Shown in pieces: positions 1 through 10,085 of a stretch of DNA of 64,000 bases; the stretch's first letter is position 1; the number at the start of each line of letters is the position of its first letter. The notes under the pieces were generated by a model. The model did not search any database. It was not told the origin of the DNA and saw only the letters and a program-made list of their open reading frames with translations. Origin of the DNA: Pseudomonadota bacterium (GTDB taxonomy: Bacteria; Pseudomonadota; Gammaproteobacteria; Xanthomonadales; Rhodanobacteraceae); the NCBI GenBank assembly GCA_023388255.1, contig JAEWGO010000012.1, positions 124,001 to 188,000 on the forward strand. The letters run 5' to 3'. Position numbers and translations under genes: made by a program.

Positions 1-392
1 TTGCGCGCGAGATCAAGGATGCCGACCTCGTCATCGGTGCGGTGTTGATTCCGAGCGCCAAGGCGCCGCGCGTGGTTACCCGCGCGATGATCAAGTCGAT
101 GGAGCCGGGCTCCGTGTTGATCGACATCTCGATCGATCAGGGCGGCTGTTTCGAAACATCGAAGCCGACCACCTGGGCCGAGTCGACCTATGTCGTCGAT
201 GGCGTCACCCATTTCTGCGTCACCAACATGCCGGGTGCCGTGCCGCAGACATCCTCGCAGGCGATCTGCGCGGCGATCCTGCCGTACGTGAACCGCCTTG
301 CCTCGGACAAGAACTGGAAGAAGTTCGAACCGCTCAAGGTCGGCATCAACGTCGAGAACGGCAAGATCGTGCATCCGGCGCTGAAGGCGTAA
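1..392 (+). CDS. ald: Alanine dehydrogenase, C-terminal part (5' end outside window)
   Basis: Catalyses NAD-dependent, reversible oxidative deamination of L-alanine to pyruvate and ammonia in the cytoplasm. Only the C-terminal ~130 residues are present; the reading frame is already open at base 3. The segment DLVIGAVLIPSAKAP followed by the Gly/Asp-rich stretch IDISIDQGGCFETS and the NMPGAVPQTSS motif is characteristic of the family's nucleotide-binding domain and C-terminal catalytic helix. The stop at 390-392 gives a normal C-terminus. The gene precedes ftsK, from which it is separated by about 140 bases containing an inverted repeat. Confidence 0.95.
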   Translation, partial: AREIKDADLVIGAVLIPSAKAPRVVTRAMIKSMEPGSVLIDISIDQGGCFETSKPTTWAESTYVVDGVTHFCVTNMPGAVPQTSSQAICAAILPYVNRLASDKNWKKFEPLKVGINVENGKIVHPALKA

Positions 393-430
393 GTCGGTCC
401 GATCCGCATTGGCCATGATGTGGGGCGCGT

Positions 431-458
431 CCAGTTCCCGGATGACGACGGGAACTGG
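431..458. repeat. Perfect 10-bp inverted repeat (hairpin) after ald
   Basis: CCAGTTCCCG at 431-440 pairs perfectly with CGGGAACTGG at 449-458 around an 8-base loop. It sits about 40 bases after the ald stop codon. No T-run follows on either strand, so it is not a canonical intrinsic terminator. It could still stop transcription with Rho or stabilise the ald mRNA 3' end. Confidence 0.6.
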
Positions 459-534
459 ATCGCAGCGTTGCGGACCGAAGCGTGGTAATTTAAAAACAGC
501 ACGTTATATGCGGAATCTCAGGTAAATTATCCCG

Positions 535-2865
535 GTGGCGCGCGTCCAGAAAGCAGCACAACCGACTCCCCGGCTCGACGAGCACTGGCACAAACGCCTG
601 CGCGAAGCCGCCTTCCTGCTGCTGTTGCCGCTGGCGATCTATCTGTTCGCCTGCCTGTTCAGCTACAACCCGAACGACCCCGGCTTCACCCACGCCGGCG
701 ATCCGACCAAGAGCATCCGCAACTTCGGCGGTACGTTCGGCGCATGGATCGCCGACTTGCAGTTCTTCTTGATCGGCGTTGTCGCCTACATGGTGCCGCT
801 GCTGCTGCTCGTCATCGGCGCGGTGGTCGTGCGTGGCATAGCGTTGGCAGAGCGATCGCCGCTTGAGCCAGCCCTCAGGCTGATCGGCTTCGCCGCGTTC
901 TTCGTCGCCGCTCCGGGGATTGCCTTCCTGCAATCGAACGCCGCTTCGACGTTGCCGGCGAGCGGTGGCGGCGTGCTCGGTCGGGCGATCGGCGGCAGTC
1001 TCGGACACGCGTTCGGGCCGCTCGGTGCAGGCTTGTTCCTGCTCGCGTTGCTGCTGGTCGCGATTACGCTTGCGACCGGCTTGTCCTGGTTCAAGCTGAT
1101 GGACAGCATCGGCCGCTTCCTGCTCGGCGCCGGTGCCGGCGTCGCGACCAGGATGCGCAAGGCCGAAGACTGGAACGCCGCACGCGAAGCACGCGCCGAG
1201 CGCGAGGTCGTGCGCAAGATCGATACCGTCAAGCAAGCCAAGCGCGAACCGATCAAGATCGAACCGACTATCGCGCCGATCGAGAAGAGCGAGCGCGCCC
1301 AGCGCGAGACGCAGATTCCGCTGTTCGCCGGCGCCTCCCACGAGGGCGAAGTGCCGCCGCTGTCGCTGCTCGATGAACCCAAGCCGCAAATCAAGGGCTA
1401 TTCCGAGGAAACCCTCGAAGCGCTGTCGCGGCAGGTCGAGTTCAAGCTCAAGGATTTCCGCATCGACGCGCAGGTGGTCAGCGCGCATCCCGGTCCGGTC
1501 ATCACGCGCTTCGAAATGCAGCCGGCGCCCGGCATCAAGGGCAGCCAGATTTCCAGCCTCGACAAGGACATCGCGCGCGGTCTGTCGGTGGTCAGCGTGC
1601 GCGTGGTCGACGTGATCCCGGGCAAGTCGGTGATCGGCCTGGAGATCCCGAACACGAACCGCGAGATCGTCTATCTCTCCGAGATCCTGAGTTCCGGCAA
1701 GTACGACGCACTGAAATCGCCGCTCGCGCTTGCGCTCGGCAAGGACATCGGCGGTGCGCCGGTCGTGGTCGACCTGCAGAAGATGCCGCACCTGTTGGTC
1801 GCCGGCACCACCGGCTCCGGCAAGTCGGTCGCGCTGAACGCGATGGTGCTGAGTCTGCTCTACAAGGCCAGCGCGCGCGACGTACGCATGATCATGATCG
1901 ACCCGAAGATGCTGGAGCTCTCGGTCTATCAGGGCATCCCGCATCTGCTCGCGCCGGTCGTGACCGACATGAAGGAAGCCGCCAACGCGTTGCGCTGGTG
2001 CGTCGCCGAGATGGAGCGCCGCTACAAGCTGATGGCCGCGGTCGGCGTGCGCAACCTGGCCGGCTTCAACAAGAAGGTCAAGGATGCCGACGACGCCGGC
2101 CAGCCGCTGCTCGATCCGTTGTTCCGTCCGGACGCTTCGCAGCCGAACGTGACCGCGCAGCCGCTGCAGCCGCTGCCATACATCGTCGTGATCATCGACG
2201 AGTTCGCCGACATGATGATGATCGTCGGCAAGAAGGTCGAAGAACTCATCGCGCGCCTCGCGCAGAAGGCGCGCGCGGCTGGCGTGCACCTGATCCTGGC
2301 CACGCAGCGGCCGTCGGTCGATGTCATCACCGGCCTGATCAAGGCCAACATCCCGACCCGCATCGCGTTCCAGGTGTCGAGCAAGATCGACTCGCGCACG
2401 ATCCTTGATCAATCAGGCGCGGAAACGCTGCTCGGTCACGGCGACATGCTCTACCTGCCGCCCGGCACCGCCGCGCCGGAACGCGTCCACGGCGCGTTCG
2501 TCGACGACCACGAAGTCCACAAGGTGGTCAGCTGGCTCCGTGCGCAGGGAGAGCCGGAATACATCCCGGGCGTGCTCGAAGAAGTGCAGTCGCTCGGCAA
2601 CGGCAAGGTCATCGGCGAATCGGGCCTGCCGGAAGACGCAGCCGGCGAGGGCGGCAGCGGCGACTACGACGAGCTGTACGACCAGGCCGTGCGCATCGTC
2701 ACCGAATCTCGCCGCGCCTCGATTTCCGGAGTGCAGCGACGCTTGAAGATCGGCTACAACCGCGCCGCGCGCCTGATCGAGGTGATGGAACAGGAAGGCA
2801 TCGTCACGCCACCCGAGACCAATGGCAACCGTACCGTGCTGGCTCCGCCACCGCCGGAGCGTTGA
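535..2865 (+). CDS. ftsK: DNA translocase FtsK
   Basis: Septum-anchored, ATP-driven DNA pump that clears chromosome termini from the closing septum and activates XerCD at dif. The 776-residue product has several hydrophobic membrane segments in the first ~200 residues and a linker rich in Lys/Arg/Glu. The RecA-like motor follows, with Walker [10 protein letters not shown] at residues 423-431 and Walker B VVIIDE ending at D555/E556. The C-terminal winged-helix gamma domain ([24 protein letters not shown] region) would read KOPS sites. The length fits the short-linker FtsK of xanthomonads. The GTG at 535 was chosen because it yields a short basic N-terminus before the first membrane helix; only a weak AGG-like ribosome site precedes it. 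Confidence 0.96.
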   Translation: MARVQKAAQPTPRLDEHWHKRLREAAFLLLLPLAIYLFACLFSYNPNDPGFTHAGDPTKSIRNFGGTFGAWIADLQFFLIGVVAYMVPLLLLVIGAVVVRGIALAERSPLEPALRLIGFAAFFVAAPGIAFLQSNAASTLPASGGGVLGRAIGGSLGHAFGPLGAGLFLLALLLVAITLATGLSWFKLMDSIGRFLLGAGAGVATRMRKAEDWNAAREARAEREVVRKIDTVKQAKREPIKIEPTIAPIEKSERAQRETQIPLFAGASHEGEVPPLSLLDEPKPQIKGYSEETLEALSRQVEFKLKDFRIDAQVVSAHPGPVITRFEMQPAPGIKGSQISSLDKDIARGLSVVSVRVVDVIPGKSVIGLEIPNTNREIVYLSEILSSGKYDALKSPLALALGKDIGGAPVVVDLQKMPHLLVAGTTGSGKSVALNAMVLSLLYKASARDVRMIMIDPKMLELSVYQGIPHLLAPVVTDMKEAANALRWCVAEMERRYKLMAAVGVRNLAGFNKKVKDADDAGQPLLDPLFRPDASQPNVTAQPLQPLPYIVVIIDEFADMMMIVGKKVEELIARLAQKARAAGVHLILATQRPSVDVITGLIKANIPTRIAFQVSSKIDSRTILDQSGAETLLGHGDMLYLPPGTAAPERVHGAFVDDHEVHKVVSWLRAQGEPEYIPGVLEEVQSLGNGKVIGESGLPEDAAGEGGSGDYDELYDQAVRIVTESRRASISGVQRRLKIGYNRAARLIEVMEQEGIVTPPETNGNRTVLAPPPPER

Positions 2866-2891
2866 TCGGGAACACTGTCAGGAGAAGCATC

Positions 2892-3959
2892 GTGCACGCA
2901 ATGCGCATGACTCGTCCGGAAACACTGCGCCGGCTCCGCTGGTTCGTACCGATTGCGGTCGTCATCTACCTCGCCAATGCGTGGCTGACGCATCGGCCGC
3001 CCGCTTTCTTGATTTCTCCGGACGCATCGGCGCCTGAGTGGCCGGTGCTGTTCGACGCGCTGCTGACCGTTCCGCTGCTCTACCTTTTCATCTTTCGACG
3101 TGACGGCCGCCGTGCGCTCGCCGCCGCGGCGATGCTCGCTGTCAGCGGCGTGATGATCGCCGGATGGATCGTGCCCATTGCAAGTCAGCACTGGCTCGGC
3201 GTTCTGCAGGTCGGTCGCAACCTGCTGGCGGTCGTCTTCGTGGTCGGTGAGATCGCGCTTGCGGTCGGCCTTGCGCGCTTGACGCTGCGCCTGCTGCGCG
3301 ACGATGCCGATCCGGAGCGGGCGATTGCAGACACGCTGCGAGCGCGTTTCGGCGACACGCCGGTGGCGCGTTTGCTCGCGTTCGAAGTGCGCATGTGGTT
3401 CTACGCGTTGTTCGTATCCGCAAAGCGAAAACTGGTGTTTGTGGGGGACGAACACTTCACTTGCCATGCAAAAGAAGGCCATGCCTCCAACCAGCAGGGC
3501 TTCATCCTGCTGATCCTAATTGAGCTTCCGATCGTTCATGTGCTGCTCTCGGTGTTCTGGCACGCGCGCGTCGCCTGGATCGTCACCGCGTTGTCGCTGT
3601 GGGGATTGTGTTTCCTGATCGCCGAATACCGCGCCTCGCTGCGGCGGCCGATCTCGCTCGACAGTGAGCGCGTGTACATCCGCTACGGACTCGCCGCCGA
3701 ACTGGCGGTGCCGTTGACGCGTATCGCCCGCGCCGTTCCGCATCGTGAAGCGGTCGCACGGCGGATTCCGGGCACATTGCGCTATTGCGAAGCCGGCGCT
3801 CCCAACGTCTGCATGTATCTTGATCCCGCGTTGGATGTTCCCGACCTGTTCGGCGAAACCCGTTCCATCGAGCGCATCTACCTCGGTGTCGATGCGCCAG
3901 GGCGGTTTCTTGAGCATCTGAATACGCGGCTAGCGATGCTGGATGCTGAGGTCGCGTAG
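2892..3959 (+). CDS. Multi-pass membrane protein of unknown function
   Basis: About 355 residues with a hydrophobic segment near residues 17-30, further ones through the first half, and a pair after the middle (FILLILIELPIVHVLLSVF and the WIVTALSLWGLCFLI region). The C-terminal ~100 residues are soluble-looking; SLDSERVYIRYGLAAELAVPLTRI is reminiscent of bacterial PH-like domains, but that is only an impression. The GTG at 2892 is preferred over an in-frame TTG at 2862 because AGGAGA (2880-2885) precedes it at good spacing. It lies 26 bases after ftsK and may be co-transcribed with it and with lolA downstream. No function is assigned. Confidence 0.75.
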   Translation: MHAMRMTRPETLRRLRWFVPIAVVIYLANAWLTHRPPAFLISPDASAPEWPVLFDALLTVPLLYLFIFRRDGRRALAAAAMLAVSGVMIAGWIVPIASQHWLGVLQVGRNLLAVVFVVGEIALAVGLARLTLRLLRDDADPERAIADTLRARFGDTPVARLLAFEVRMWFYALFVSAKRKLVFVGDEHFTCHAKEGHASNQQGFILLILIELPIVHVLLSVFWHARVAWIVTALSLWGLCFLIAEYRASLRRPISLDSERVYIRYGLAAELAVPLTRIARAVPHREAVARRIPGTLRYCEAGAPNVCMYLDPALDVPDLFGETRSIERIYLGVDAPGRFLEHLNTRLAMLDAEVA

Positions 3960-4134
3960 CCGCTGCCGCTCACGCCGGCTTGCCGCGTCGAGGTATTGCC
4001 GGCGGCGGCATGTGTGAACAGTGATGTCGACGATTGCCGGACATCGGCAACGCGGACAAGGTGGAATCCGGTAGCCATTCATGCCGTAAAGTGGACAATC
4101 CGCATCCACCCATCGACTCGACCGATCCGATCCC

Positions 4135-4785
4135 ATGCGACTGCTCATTGCGCTGCTTGCCGTTCTCGCCTCCGCTTCCGTCAGTGCCGCCGACAGCGCG
4201 CGTGCGCGCATGGAGGCGTTCTCGAAGAACCTGCATTCGGTCAGCGGCAGCTTCAGCCAGTCGGTCACCGATGCGAACGGCCATCGCGGCGACGAATCGC
4301 GCGGCACGCTTGCGCTGGAAGCGCCGCGCCAGTTCCGCTGGGAGACGACCGCGCCGTATCAGCAGACGATCGTCGCCGACGGTGCACGCGTATGGGTCTA
4401 CGAACCTGACCTTGAGCAGGTTTCGGTGCGCAGCCAGAGTTCCGAGGAAGCGCACAGCCCGCTGACCGTGTTGACCGATCTCTCGCAGCTCGACAGCCAG
4501 TTCACGCCGAGCGAGGCGGGCGAGCGCGAGGGGCTTGCGTGGCTCAAGCTGACCTCGAAGGCGAAGGAACCCGAATTCGAATACGCCGAACTCGGTTTCG
4601 ATGCGCAATCCTTGCAGCGCATGCTGTTCAAGGACCAGCTCGGCAACACCACCGAGATCCGCTTCGCCGACTGGAAGCGCAATCCCGCGTTCGCCGCGGG
4701 CACGTTCAAGTTTACGCCGCCGAAAGGCGTCGACGTGGTCGGCAACGTCAAGCCCGAGGCCGATGTGTATCCGGTCAAGGATTGA
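4135..4785 (+). CDS. lolA: Outer-membrane lipoprotein carrier protein LolA
   Basis: Periplasmic chaperone that accepts lipoproteins from LolCDE and delivers them to LolB in the outer membrane. The 216-residue product starts with a cleavable signal peptide (MRLLIALLAVLASASVSAA). The mature part has the expected features: FSKNLHSVSGSFSQSV, the GTLALEAPRQFRWET strand, the YQQTIVADGARVWVYEPDLEQV stretch and a C-terminal FKFTPPKGVDVV segment. Length matches the family. Placement after ftsK is the usual arrangement in gammaproteobacteria, although a membrane protein gene is inserted here. Confidence 0.95.
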   Translation: MRLLIALLAVLASASVSAADSARARMEAFSKNLHSVSGSFSQSVTDANGHRGDESRGTLALEAPRQFRWETTAPYQQTIVADGARVWVYEPDLEQVSVRSQSSEEAHSPLTVLTDLSQLDSQFTPSEAGEREGLAWLKLTSKAKEPEFEYAELGFDAQSLQRMLFKDQLGNTTEIRFADWKRNPAFAAGTFKFTPPKGVDVVGNVKPEADVYPVKD

Positions 4786-4876
4786 TGGCGATTGTTCGTC
4801 CGTTTCTCTTTCCCGCGTTTCTCTTGAAACCCTTCAGCCATTCGCCCTGATGTATCGAACCGGTTAGGCTGGCCGC

Positions 4877-7282
4877 ATGACGCACTGCATTTACCGTTTC
4901 GGCGACTGCCGGATCGACCCCGCCATCCGTGAGTTGTGGCGCAGTGACAGTCTGGTTTCGTTGCCACCTCATGTTTTCGACTGCCTTGCGTATCTGGTTG
5001 AGCATCACGATCGAGCGATTGGCCGTGACGAGCTGGTGGCGGCGGTATGGGGAAGAACCGAAGTCAGCGATACGCTGCTCGGCCAGACCATGCTGCGCAT
5101 CCGGCGCGAGTTGGGTGACGACGGCAGGGAGCAGCGCATCGTTCGCACGATTCCGCGTTTCGGTTATCGCTGGGTCGCCCCGATGGATGTTGTGCCGCGA
5201 CAGTCGGTAGCCGGTGGTGATGCTGCGGTTCCGGCCGCCGTTGCGGCTTCACCGATGCCGACGGTGGACCTGTCGTCCGCGACCGCTGTATCGACAAGAA
5301 AGCCGACGACTAGACACCGATTCTCCGGGTTCGTTCTTGCCGCCTTGGCCGGTATCGTGGTGCTGGCGGTGATCTTCGTCGGAACGTACTTCCGCGATCA
5401 GGTATCGCAGAGGCATCCAGCTGTTGCTGCCGCGCCTGATGGGGCAATCAGCGCAGCAGTGGTCCCGGCCGAGATCGAACCCGGCGCCGAATGGAGCTGG
5501 CTGCGTTTTAGCGCCATGGATGTCGTTGCGACACGCCTGCGCACGTCCGGCATGCCGACGGTGCCGAGTGAAAACATGATCGCGCTGCTGCAAACCCCGG
5601 CCAGCCGCCGCAGTGGTTCGTTGCGTGACGCAGCGGGATTCCGCTGGCTGGTGTCACCTCGGGTGAACCACAGCGACGACGGCTGGCACGTGCATCTGGA
5701 TGCGGACGACGGGGCGGGGCAACGCCATGTTGCCGAAGCGTCGGCGCGCGATGCGACCGAGGCGGCCCGCCTCGCTGCCGACAAGCTGCTGGTTGCGCTG
5801 GGTCGCGAAGCGCCGACGGTCAATGCCGATGCTGCGCCTTATGCAGAACTGATCAAGCGCGTGGATGCGGCGATTCTGGCCGGCGACCCTGCCACCGCGC
5901 GCACTTTGATCGAGCGAACGCCAGCGGCCGGGCAGCAGGCGCCGGAACTTCGTCTGCGTCTGGCCAAGATCGATTTTCGCGATGGGCATGTGGATGCGGC
6001 GCGCAAGCGTCTTCTCGTGCTGCTGGATGAAGCACCTGCGCAAGCATCACCGGTTCTGCGCGCTTCAATTCTGAACGGGCTTGGCGTGGTCGCGATCCGC
6101 AGCGATCAACCGCAACAGGCTGAGCGCTTCTTTGCCGAGGCGGTCGAACTGCTCGTCACGCAGTCCGAACCGGCGCAACTGGGGCAAGCCTATCTTGGTC
6201 GCGCGGGTGCCGCCCAGGAGCAACGCCATTTCGAGGCCGCCGCCGCCGACTACTCGCGTGCGCGCATAGCGTTCAAGCAGGCCAACGATACGCTTGCACT
6301 CGTGCGCGTCGACGCGAACGACGGGTTTCTCGATCTCGATCAGGGGCGACCTGCGCAAGCGCTGCCGCAACTCGTCGCCGCCGGCGCGGGCTTCGAGCAA
6401 TGGGGGGCGCTCAATGAGGCGGTCTATACCCATGTCGGCCAGATCGCTTGCGAGCTCGCGTTGCTGGAGCCCGCCAAGGCGATGGATGTGGCCGATGCCG
6501 CGGCGTCGCTCGCTTCGCGAATCGAGAATCAGGATGCGCGTGATTCGTTCTCGATCTCGCGCGGCAAGGCACTTGCCGCGGTCGGCCGCTTGCGTGACGC
6601 GCGCGCCCTCCTCATCGGTGTTCGCGATGCCAATCCGGCGGCTGGGAACACGACGTCGGCCGTCGCCGCGATTCCGCTGGCCCAGCTCGAGCTGGACAAC
6701 GAAAATTTCGCTGCTGCCGCACAACTCGCCGCGACGGCGGTCGATGCGTTGGCGCAGCCGGGATATGCGAATCTGCGTGCACAGGGGTGGTTGATCGAAA
6801 TTAGGGCGCTGTCACGGGCGGCCGATGCGGCGAGGGCATCGGCGCGGGCCGCGGCATTCGAGGCATGGGCGAATCAGCTCGACGAGTTCCGCACCGCAGT
6901 GTTCGCGCAATTGGCGAACGCCGAGTACGCCCGGCGTTTCAGCGACGCTCGGAAATGGCGCGCGGAGTTCGACAAGGCGCGCCTGCTCGCTGAACGGCTG
7001 GCTGTGCCCGCGGATATCGCAGCGGTCGCCTCCGCCTATGCGGATGCGCTTATCGCCGCGGGTGACCTTGAAGCCGCTGCCGTCGAAGTCGGGCGGCTGT
7101 CGCGCTGGTCGGACCGCGATTTCCGGTGTGCCGTGCTCGAAGCGCGCCTGTATGCCGCACTCGGTCGCGACGGCGCGCACCAGGCAGCACTGGCGCGGGC
7201 TCGCGCCTTGGCCGGGGAGCGGACGATCCCGCCGGACGCGCGTGCCATTCCGATTTCGGACCACCAAGCGTCCGCGCGCTGA
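4877..7282 (+). CDS. CadC/ToxR-like membrane-anchored transcriptional regulator with C-terminal TPR-like region
   Basis: 801 residues. Residues ~4-100 form an OmpR/PhoB-type winged-helix DNA-binding domain (FGDCRIDPAIRELWR at the start, ending in IVRTIPRFGYRWV). A Pro/Ala-rich linker leads to one membrane helix at about 151-171. The remaining ~620 residues would lie in the periplasm; they are Ala-rich and helical with repeated A-x-x-Y/L patterns typical of tetratricopeptide arrays. Such proteins sense a periplasmic signal and bind DNA while embedded in the membrane. Phosphorylation is not expected because no receiver domain is present. The next gene on the same strand, a secreted HAF-repeat protein, is a possible target, but nothing in the sequence proves this. 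Confidence 0.85.
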   Translation: MTHCIYRFGDCRIDPAIRELWRSDSLVSLPPHVFDCLAYLVEHHDRAIGRDELVAAVWGRTEVSDTLLGQTMLRIRRELGDDGREQRIVRTIPRFGYRWVAPMDVVPRQSVAGGDAAVPAAVAASPMPTVDLSSATAVSTRKPTTRHRFSGFVLAALAGIVVLAVIFVGTYFRDQVSQRHPAVAAAPDGAISAAVVPAEIEPGAEWSWLRFSAMDVVATRLRTSGMPTVPSENMIALLQTPASRRSGSLRDAAGFRWLVSPRVNHSDDGWHVHLDADDGAGQRHVAEASARDATEAARLAADKLLVALGREAPTVNADAAPYAELIKRVDAAILAGDPATARTLIERTPAAGQQAPELRLRLAKIDFRDGHVDAARKRLLVLLDEAPAQASPVLRASILNGLGVVAIRSDQPQQAERFFAEAVELLVTQSEPAQLGQAYLGRAGAAQEQRHFEAAAADYSRARIAFKQANDTLALVRVDANDGFLDLDQGRPAQALPQLVAAGAGFEQWGALNEAVYTHVGQIACELALLEPAKAMDVADAAASLASRIENQDARDSFSISRGKALAAVGRLRDARALLIGVRDANPAAGNTTSAVAAIPLAQLELDNENFAAAAQLAATAVDALAQPGYANLRAQGWLIEIRALSRAADAARASARAAAFEAWANQLDEFRTAVFAQLANAEYARRFSDARKWRAEFDKARLLAERLAVPADIAAVASAYADALIAAGDLEAAAVEVGRLSRWSDRDFRCAVLEARLYAALGRDGAHQAALARARALAGERTIPPDARAIPISDHQASAR

Positions 7283-7319
7283 GCGCCTTTGCGGAAGGCC
7301 GATCCGAAAATGGAGTGGC

Positions 7320-7336
7320 GCTGCATATTTTGCAGC
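7320..7336. repeat. Short inverted repeat upstream of the HAF-repeat gene
   Basis: GCTGCATATTTTGCAGC is a 6+6 dyad with a 5-base AT-rich centre. It lies in the 194-base gap between the CadC-like regulator gene and the secreted HAF-repeat protein gene. It could be an operator, but it has no second copy that I can see. Confidence 0.3.
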
Positions 7337-7476
7337 CGCAAACGAATCCCGAATCGAGCTTGAATCGAAACCGAATGGTACAAATCCGGCGCATGGACTA
7401 TTTCTCGGGGCTGCACGTAGCGTCTCCATGACGGGGAGCTGCGGTCGTCAATCGAACTTCCTTGGGAGAGAAATGC

Positions 7477-9204
7477 ATGCGTACCCCGTTGTTCGCCGGG
7501 CTGGTCCTGGCTTTGCTCTGTGGCAGTGCCAGCGCCGGGACGTTCACCAGCATCGATGACGCACAGGGAGCTTTTCTGACCGGGCTGTCGCGCAATGGCC
7601 GCATCGCGACAGGCTCGTACGTGTCGGGCGGCATGTATGCAGGCGCGTTCCGCTGGCGCAAGGGCGTCGGCAGCGAAAACATGACGACGTTCGGTTCCTC
7701 GCTGGGCATGAATTCGTGGGCGCAGCCGATCGTGGGAACGAGCACCGATGCCCAAGGCAATGTGGTCGCCGCGCTCGCCTATTCGGACTTCGCCACCAAT
7801 GGCCCGGTGGTCATCGGCCCTTATCCCGGCGCCCCGTCGCAAGACCTTTTCTACAGCCAGGGTTACGGAATGTCCGACAACGGCATTGTCGTCGGTCTCG
7901 CCCAAGATCCCACGTCGAACGCGATCGCGTTTCGCTGGACTGCTTCCGAAGGCATGACGCGCCTGCCGGTCAACCGGCCAACGACCTTTTCGCGTGCGAA
8001 CGGCATCACTGCGGACGGCGACACGATCTATGGCTGGAATGACCAGCTGGACGGTTTCCGTTCCGGCGTGATCTGGTACCAGGGCATACCTGTGGATCTG
8101 CACAATCCAGGCATCCACGGCGATTCCTTTGGCTCCCCGCCCGGCGAGGCGCTCGGCGCGAACGCCGACGGTTCCGTCGTGGTCGGCCAGGGATATTTTG
8201 ACGACAACATGCTGAGCCAGGCATGGCGCTGGACACCGGCCGGCGGCACACAACCGATCGGCATCATCGTACCGCCGCCGCCCGGGATAGCCCGCACCAC
8301 GCTGGCACGGTTGCAGCCGCAGCCGAGCGCATTTGCCGATATGCGCTATCGCCCCTACGGCTTTTTCTATCAGGCGGCCGCTTTCGCGCTCGGCGTCAGC
8401 GCCGATGGCAACACCATTGTCGGCAACACCGGTGACGGGCAGAACAACCCGCAGGCGTTCATCTGGACCGCCGCGCAGGGCATGATGCTGTTGTCAGACT
8501 ACGCGGCCGCGAACAACGTGCGGATTCCGGCCGGTTTCTTTCTGTTGTCCGCCAACGCCATTACACCGGACGGCAAGACCATCGGTGGCAACGGCATCGA
8601 TCCGACCGGCACCTACGTCGTTCCTTGGGTCATGGATCTGCACCCCGCACCGATGCATGGCACCACCGTCGTCGCGCAGGGCTTGATCGCCTCCAATGAC
8701 CTGGCGAGCGGTCCGCTGAGGGGTTTTCCGCCGGGTGCGGCCGTGTCGATGTCGTTCAACATCGCCCCGACCGGCACGTCGATCACCCCGGGACGCGAGA
8801 GTATCTATCCGGTATCCGCCAGCAGCTTCGTGCTGTCGGCGACCTATATCGATGCGACCAACACGCGTCAGGTTGCCACCGAGCAGCTCGACGCGGCGAG
8901 TGCGCCGGTGCTGCACCTTGTCAACGACAACCCGCGTGCCGACAGGATCAACCTGCCACCTGCACCGACCGCGACGCTCGGGCAGACAATCGAATTCGCG
9001 GTGTCGAATCCGGACGGTGTGTTGTTCGATTCGGATGCGGCCGAGCGCATCAACCGTTCGTTCGGCCCCGCGATGTTCGATTCGACGACCTGGGCCCTTC
9101 GCAACGGCACCCACAGCATGAATGTCACGTTGCAGTGGGTCACTATCAAAGACGCCGTCGATGCGGCGGATGCGATCTTCGCCAATGGCTTCGACGGACC
9201 GTAG
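7477..9204 (+). CDS. Secreted HAF-repeat protein with C-terminal IFANGFDGP tail
   Basis: 575 residues with a signal peptide (MRTPLFAGLVLALLCGSASA). The body holds repeated units in which a Gly-[VM]-S-x-[DN]-G core is followed by a hydrophobic [VI]VG turn and an A-F-x-W-x-x-x-x-G-M/V segment (for example around GVSADGNTIVGNT and AFIWTAAQGM). This is the pattern of the 'probable extracellular repeat, HAF family', likely a beta-propeller. The last residues, DAADAIFANGFDGP, match tails on two other secreted proteins in this window. The ATG at 7477 was chosen because GGGAGAG (7464-7470) lies 6 bases upstream and the signal peptide starts there. Function is unknown. Confidence 0.8.
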   Translation: MRTPLFAGLVLALLCGSASAGTFTSIDDAQGAFLTGLSRNGRIATGSYVSGGMYAGAFRWRKGVGSENMTTFGSSLGMNSWAQPIVGTSTDAQGNVVAALAYSDFATNGPVVIGPYPGAPSQDLFYSQGYGMSDNGIVVGLAQDPTSNAIAFRWTASEGMTRLPVNRPTTFSRANGITADGDTIYGWNDQLDGFRSGVIWYQGIPVDLHNPGIHGDSFGSPPGEALGANADGSVVVGQGYFDDNMLSQAWRWTPAGGTQPIGIIVPPPPGIARTTLARLQPQPSAFADMRYRPYGFFYQAAAFALGVSADGNTIVGNTGDGQNNPQAFIWTAAQGMMLLSDYAAANNVRIPAGFFLLSANAITPDGKTIGGNGIDPTGTYVVPWVMDLHPAPMHGTTVVAQGLIASNDLASGPLRGFPPGAAVSMSFNIAPTGTSITPGRESIYPVSASSFVLSATYIDATNTRQVATEQLDAASAPVLHLVNDNPRADRINLPPAPTATLGQTIEFAVSNPDGVLFDSDAAERINRSFGPAMFDSTTWALRNGTHSMNVTLQWVTIKDAVDAADAIFANGFDGP

Positions 9205-9389
9205 TCCTCGGTAGTCGCGGCTCCGATCTCGTCGTCGTCGAACCCGCTGGCGCCCGTTCGATGCGGGCGCGACGATCGGATCAACCGTTTGTTCGTATCA
9301 ACCCCTGGCAGTCCCGAGGTATCGCGACCGTCAAGGCCTTTCCATTTGGTGAGTGGAGATCGCGGCGATACACACGATCGCCGCGACCC

Positions 9390-9737
9390 ATGCCCTATTT
9401 CTTCATGAATCAGGAATCGAAAGTGGCACACGCTACAACAAGCCGCGAGCGCGGCGAGGACGATGGCGTTCCCGAATGGGCAGCGCGCGAGATCGCGCGG
9501 CTGAACGCTGCGCTCACGTACGAACAGCACCGTCTCGATCGAGTGGGAATGCACGGGCCAGGTTGTCATAACTGGGGTCCTCAGCACTACGAATGTGCCT
9601 TGGCGGAAGTGCGCAGATTGCGTGTGCGAGCCACGGCCGGACTGAAGAAGTTGCCCGCAATCAACGACAGGTGCGTGGTCCAGCCTGATTCTTCGGGCGC
9701 CTGCCATCCCCCCCCTCCCATTCCGGCAGCCGGATGA
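9390..9737 (+). CDS. Small hypothetical protein with Cys/His-rich centre
   Basis: About 115 residues; other in-frame starts exist at 9405 and 9423. The central part reads WAAREIARLNAALTYEQHRL then GMHGPGCHNWGPQHYECALAEV, which has a residue composition unlike a random GC-rich frame and could bind a metal through Cys/His. The C-terminus is Pro-rich and less convincing. No family is recognised. It lies alone between the HAF-repeat gene and a small membrane protein gene, without a strong ribosome site. Treat it as a plausible but unproven gene. Confidence 0.45.
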   Translation: MPYFFMNQESKVAHATTSRERGEDDGVPEWAAREIARLNAALTYEQHRLDRVGMHGPGCHNWGPQHYECALAEVRRLRVRATAGLKKLPAINDRCVVQPDSSGACHPPPPIPAAG

Positions 9738-9834
9738 CATCCGTCACGCGCGATCGCTGACATTCGCGCCTGCCCGCGGCGGCCCCCGATCGCGATGATG
9801 TCCCTGCGCCACCGACGGCGCAGAGGAGATCGCC

Positions 9835-9999
9835 ATGAACGTCCGCCTTCCCGAGTTTTCCGATTCCACGCGCACGACGCTGGAGAAGTACCTGCCGCTG
9901 CTGATTGCCGTCGGCATCGCCTGGCTGTGCGCGCGCGGCATCCGCAAGATGTTCTGGACGGCGTTCGGTCTGTACATGGCGTTCCACGCGATTCGTTGA
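9835..9999 (+). CDS. 54-residue single-pass membrane protein
   Basis: A short gene preceded by the ribosome site GAGGAG at 9823-9828. The product begins MNVRLPEFSDSTRTTLEKY and continues with one hydrophobic helix (LPLLIAVGIAWLCARGI), a basic turn and a second semi-hydrophobic stretch ending FHAIR. The strong ribosome site, good spacing and membrane-protein composition argue that it is real. It lies about 90 bases upstream of a SnoaL-like gene on the same strand. Function unknown. Confidence 0.65.
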   Translation: MNVRLPEFSDSTRTTLEKYLPLLIAVGIAWLCARGIRKMFWTAFGLYMAFHAIR

Positions 10000-10085
10000 G
10001 CCGGGGCGATTCGCCGCGCGTTCGAAGTTGGCGGCGGGGCAACGTAGAATCTGCGCATCCGTTTCCCTGCCGCTGGACGACCACG

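Noticed and set aside
490..2412. 640-residue minus-strand open frame opposite ftsK
   Set aside because: Arg/His/Asp-rich with no family pattern; the opposite frame is certain ftsK. High GC makes long antisense frames common.
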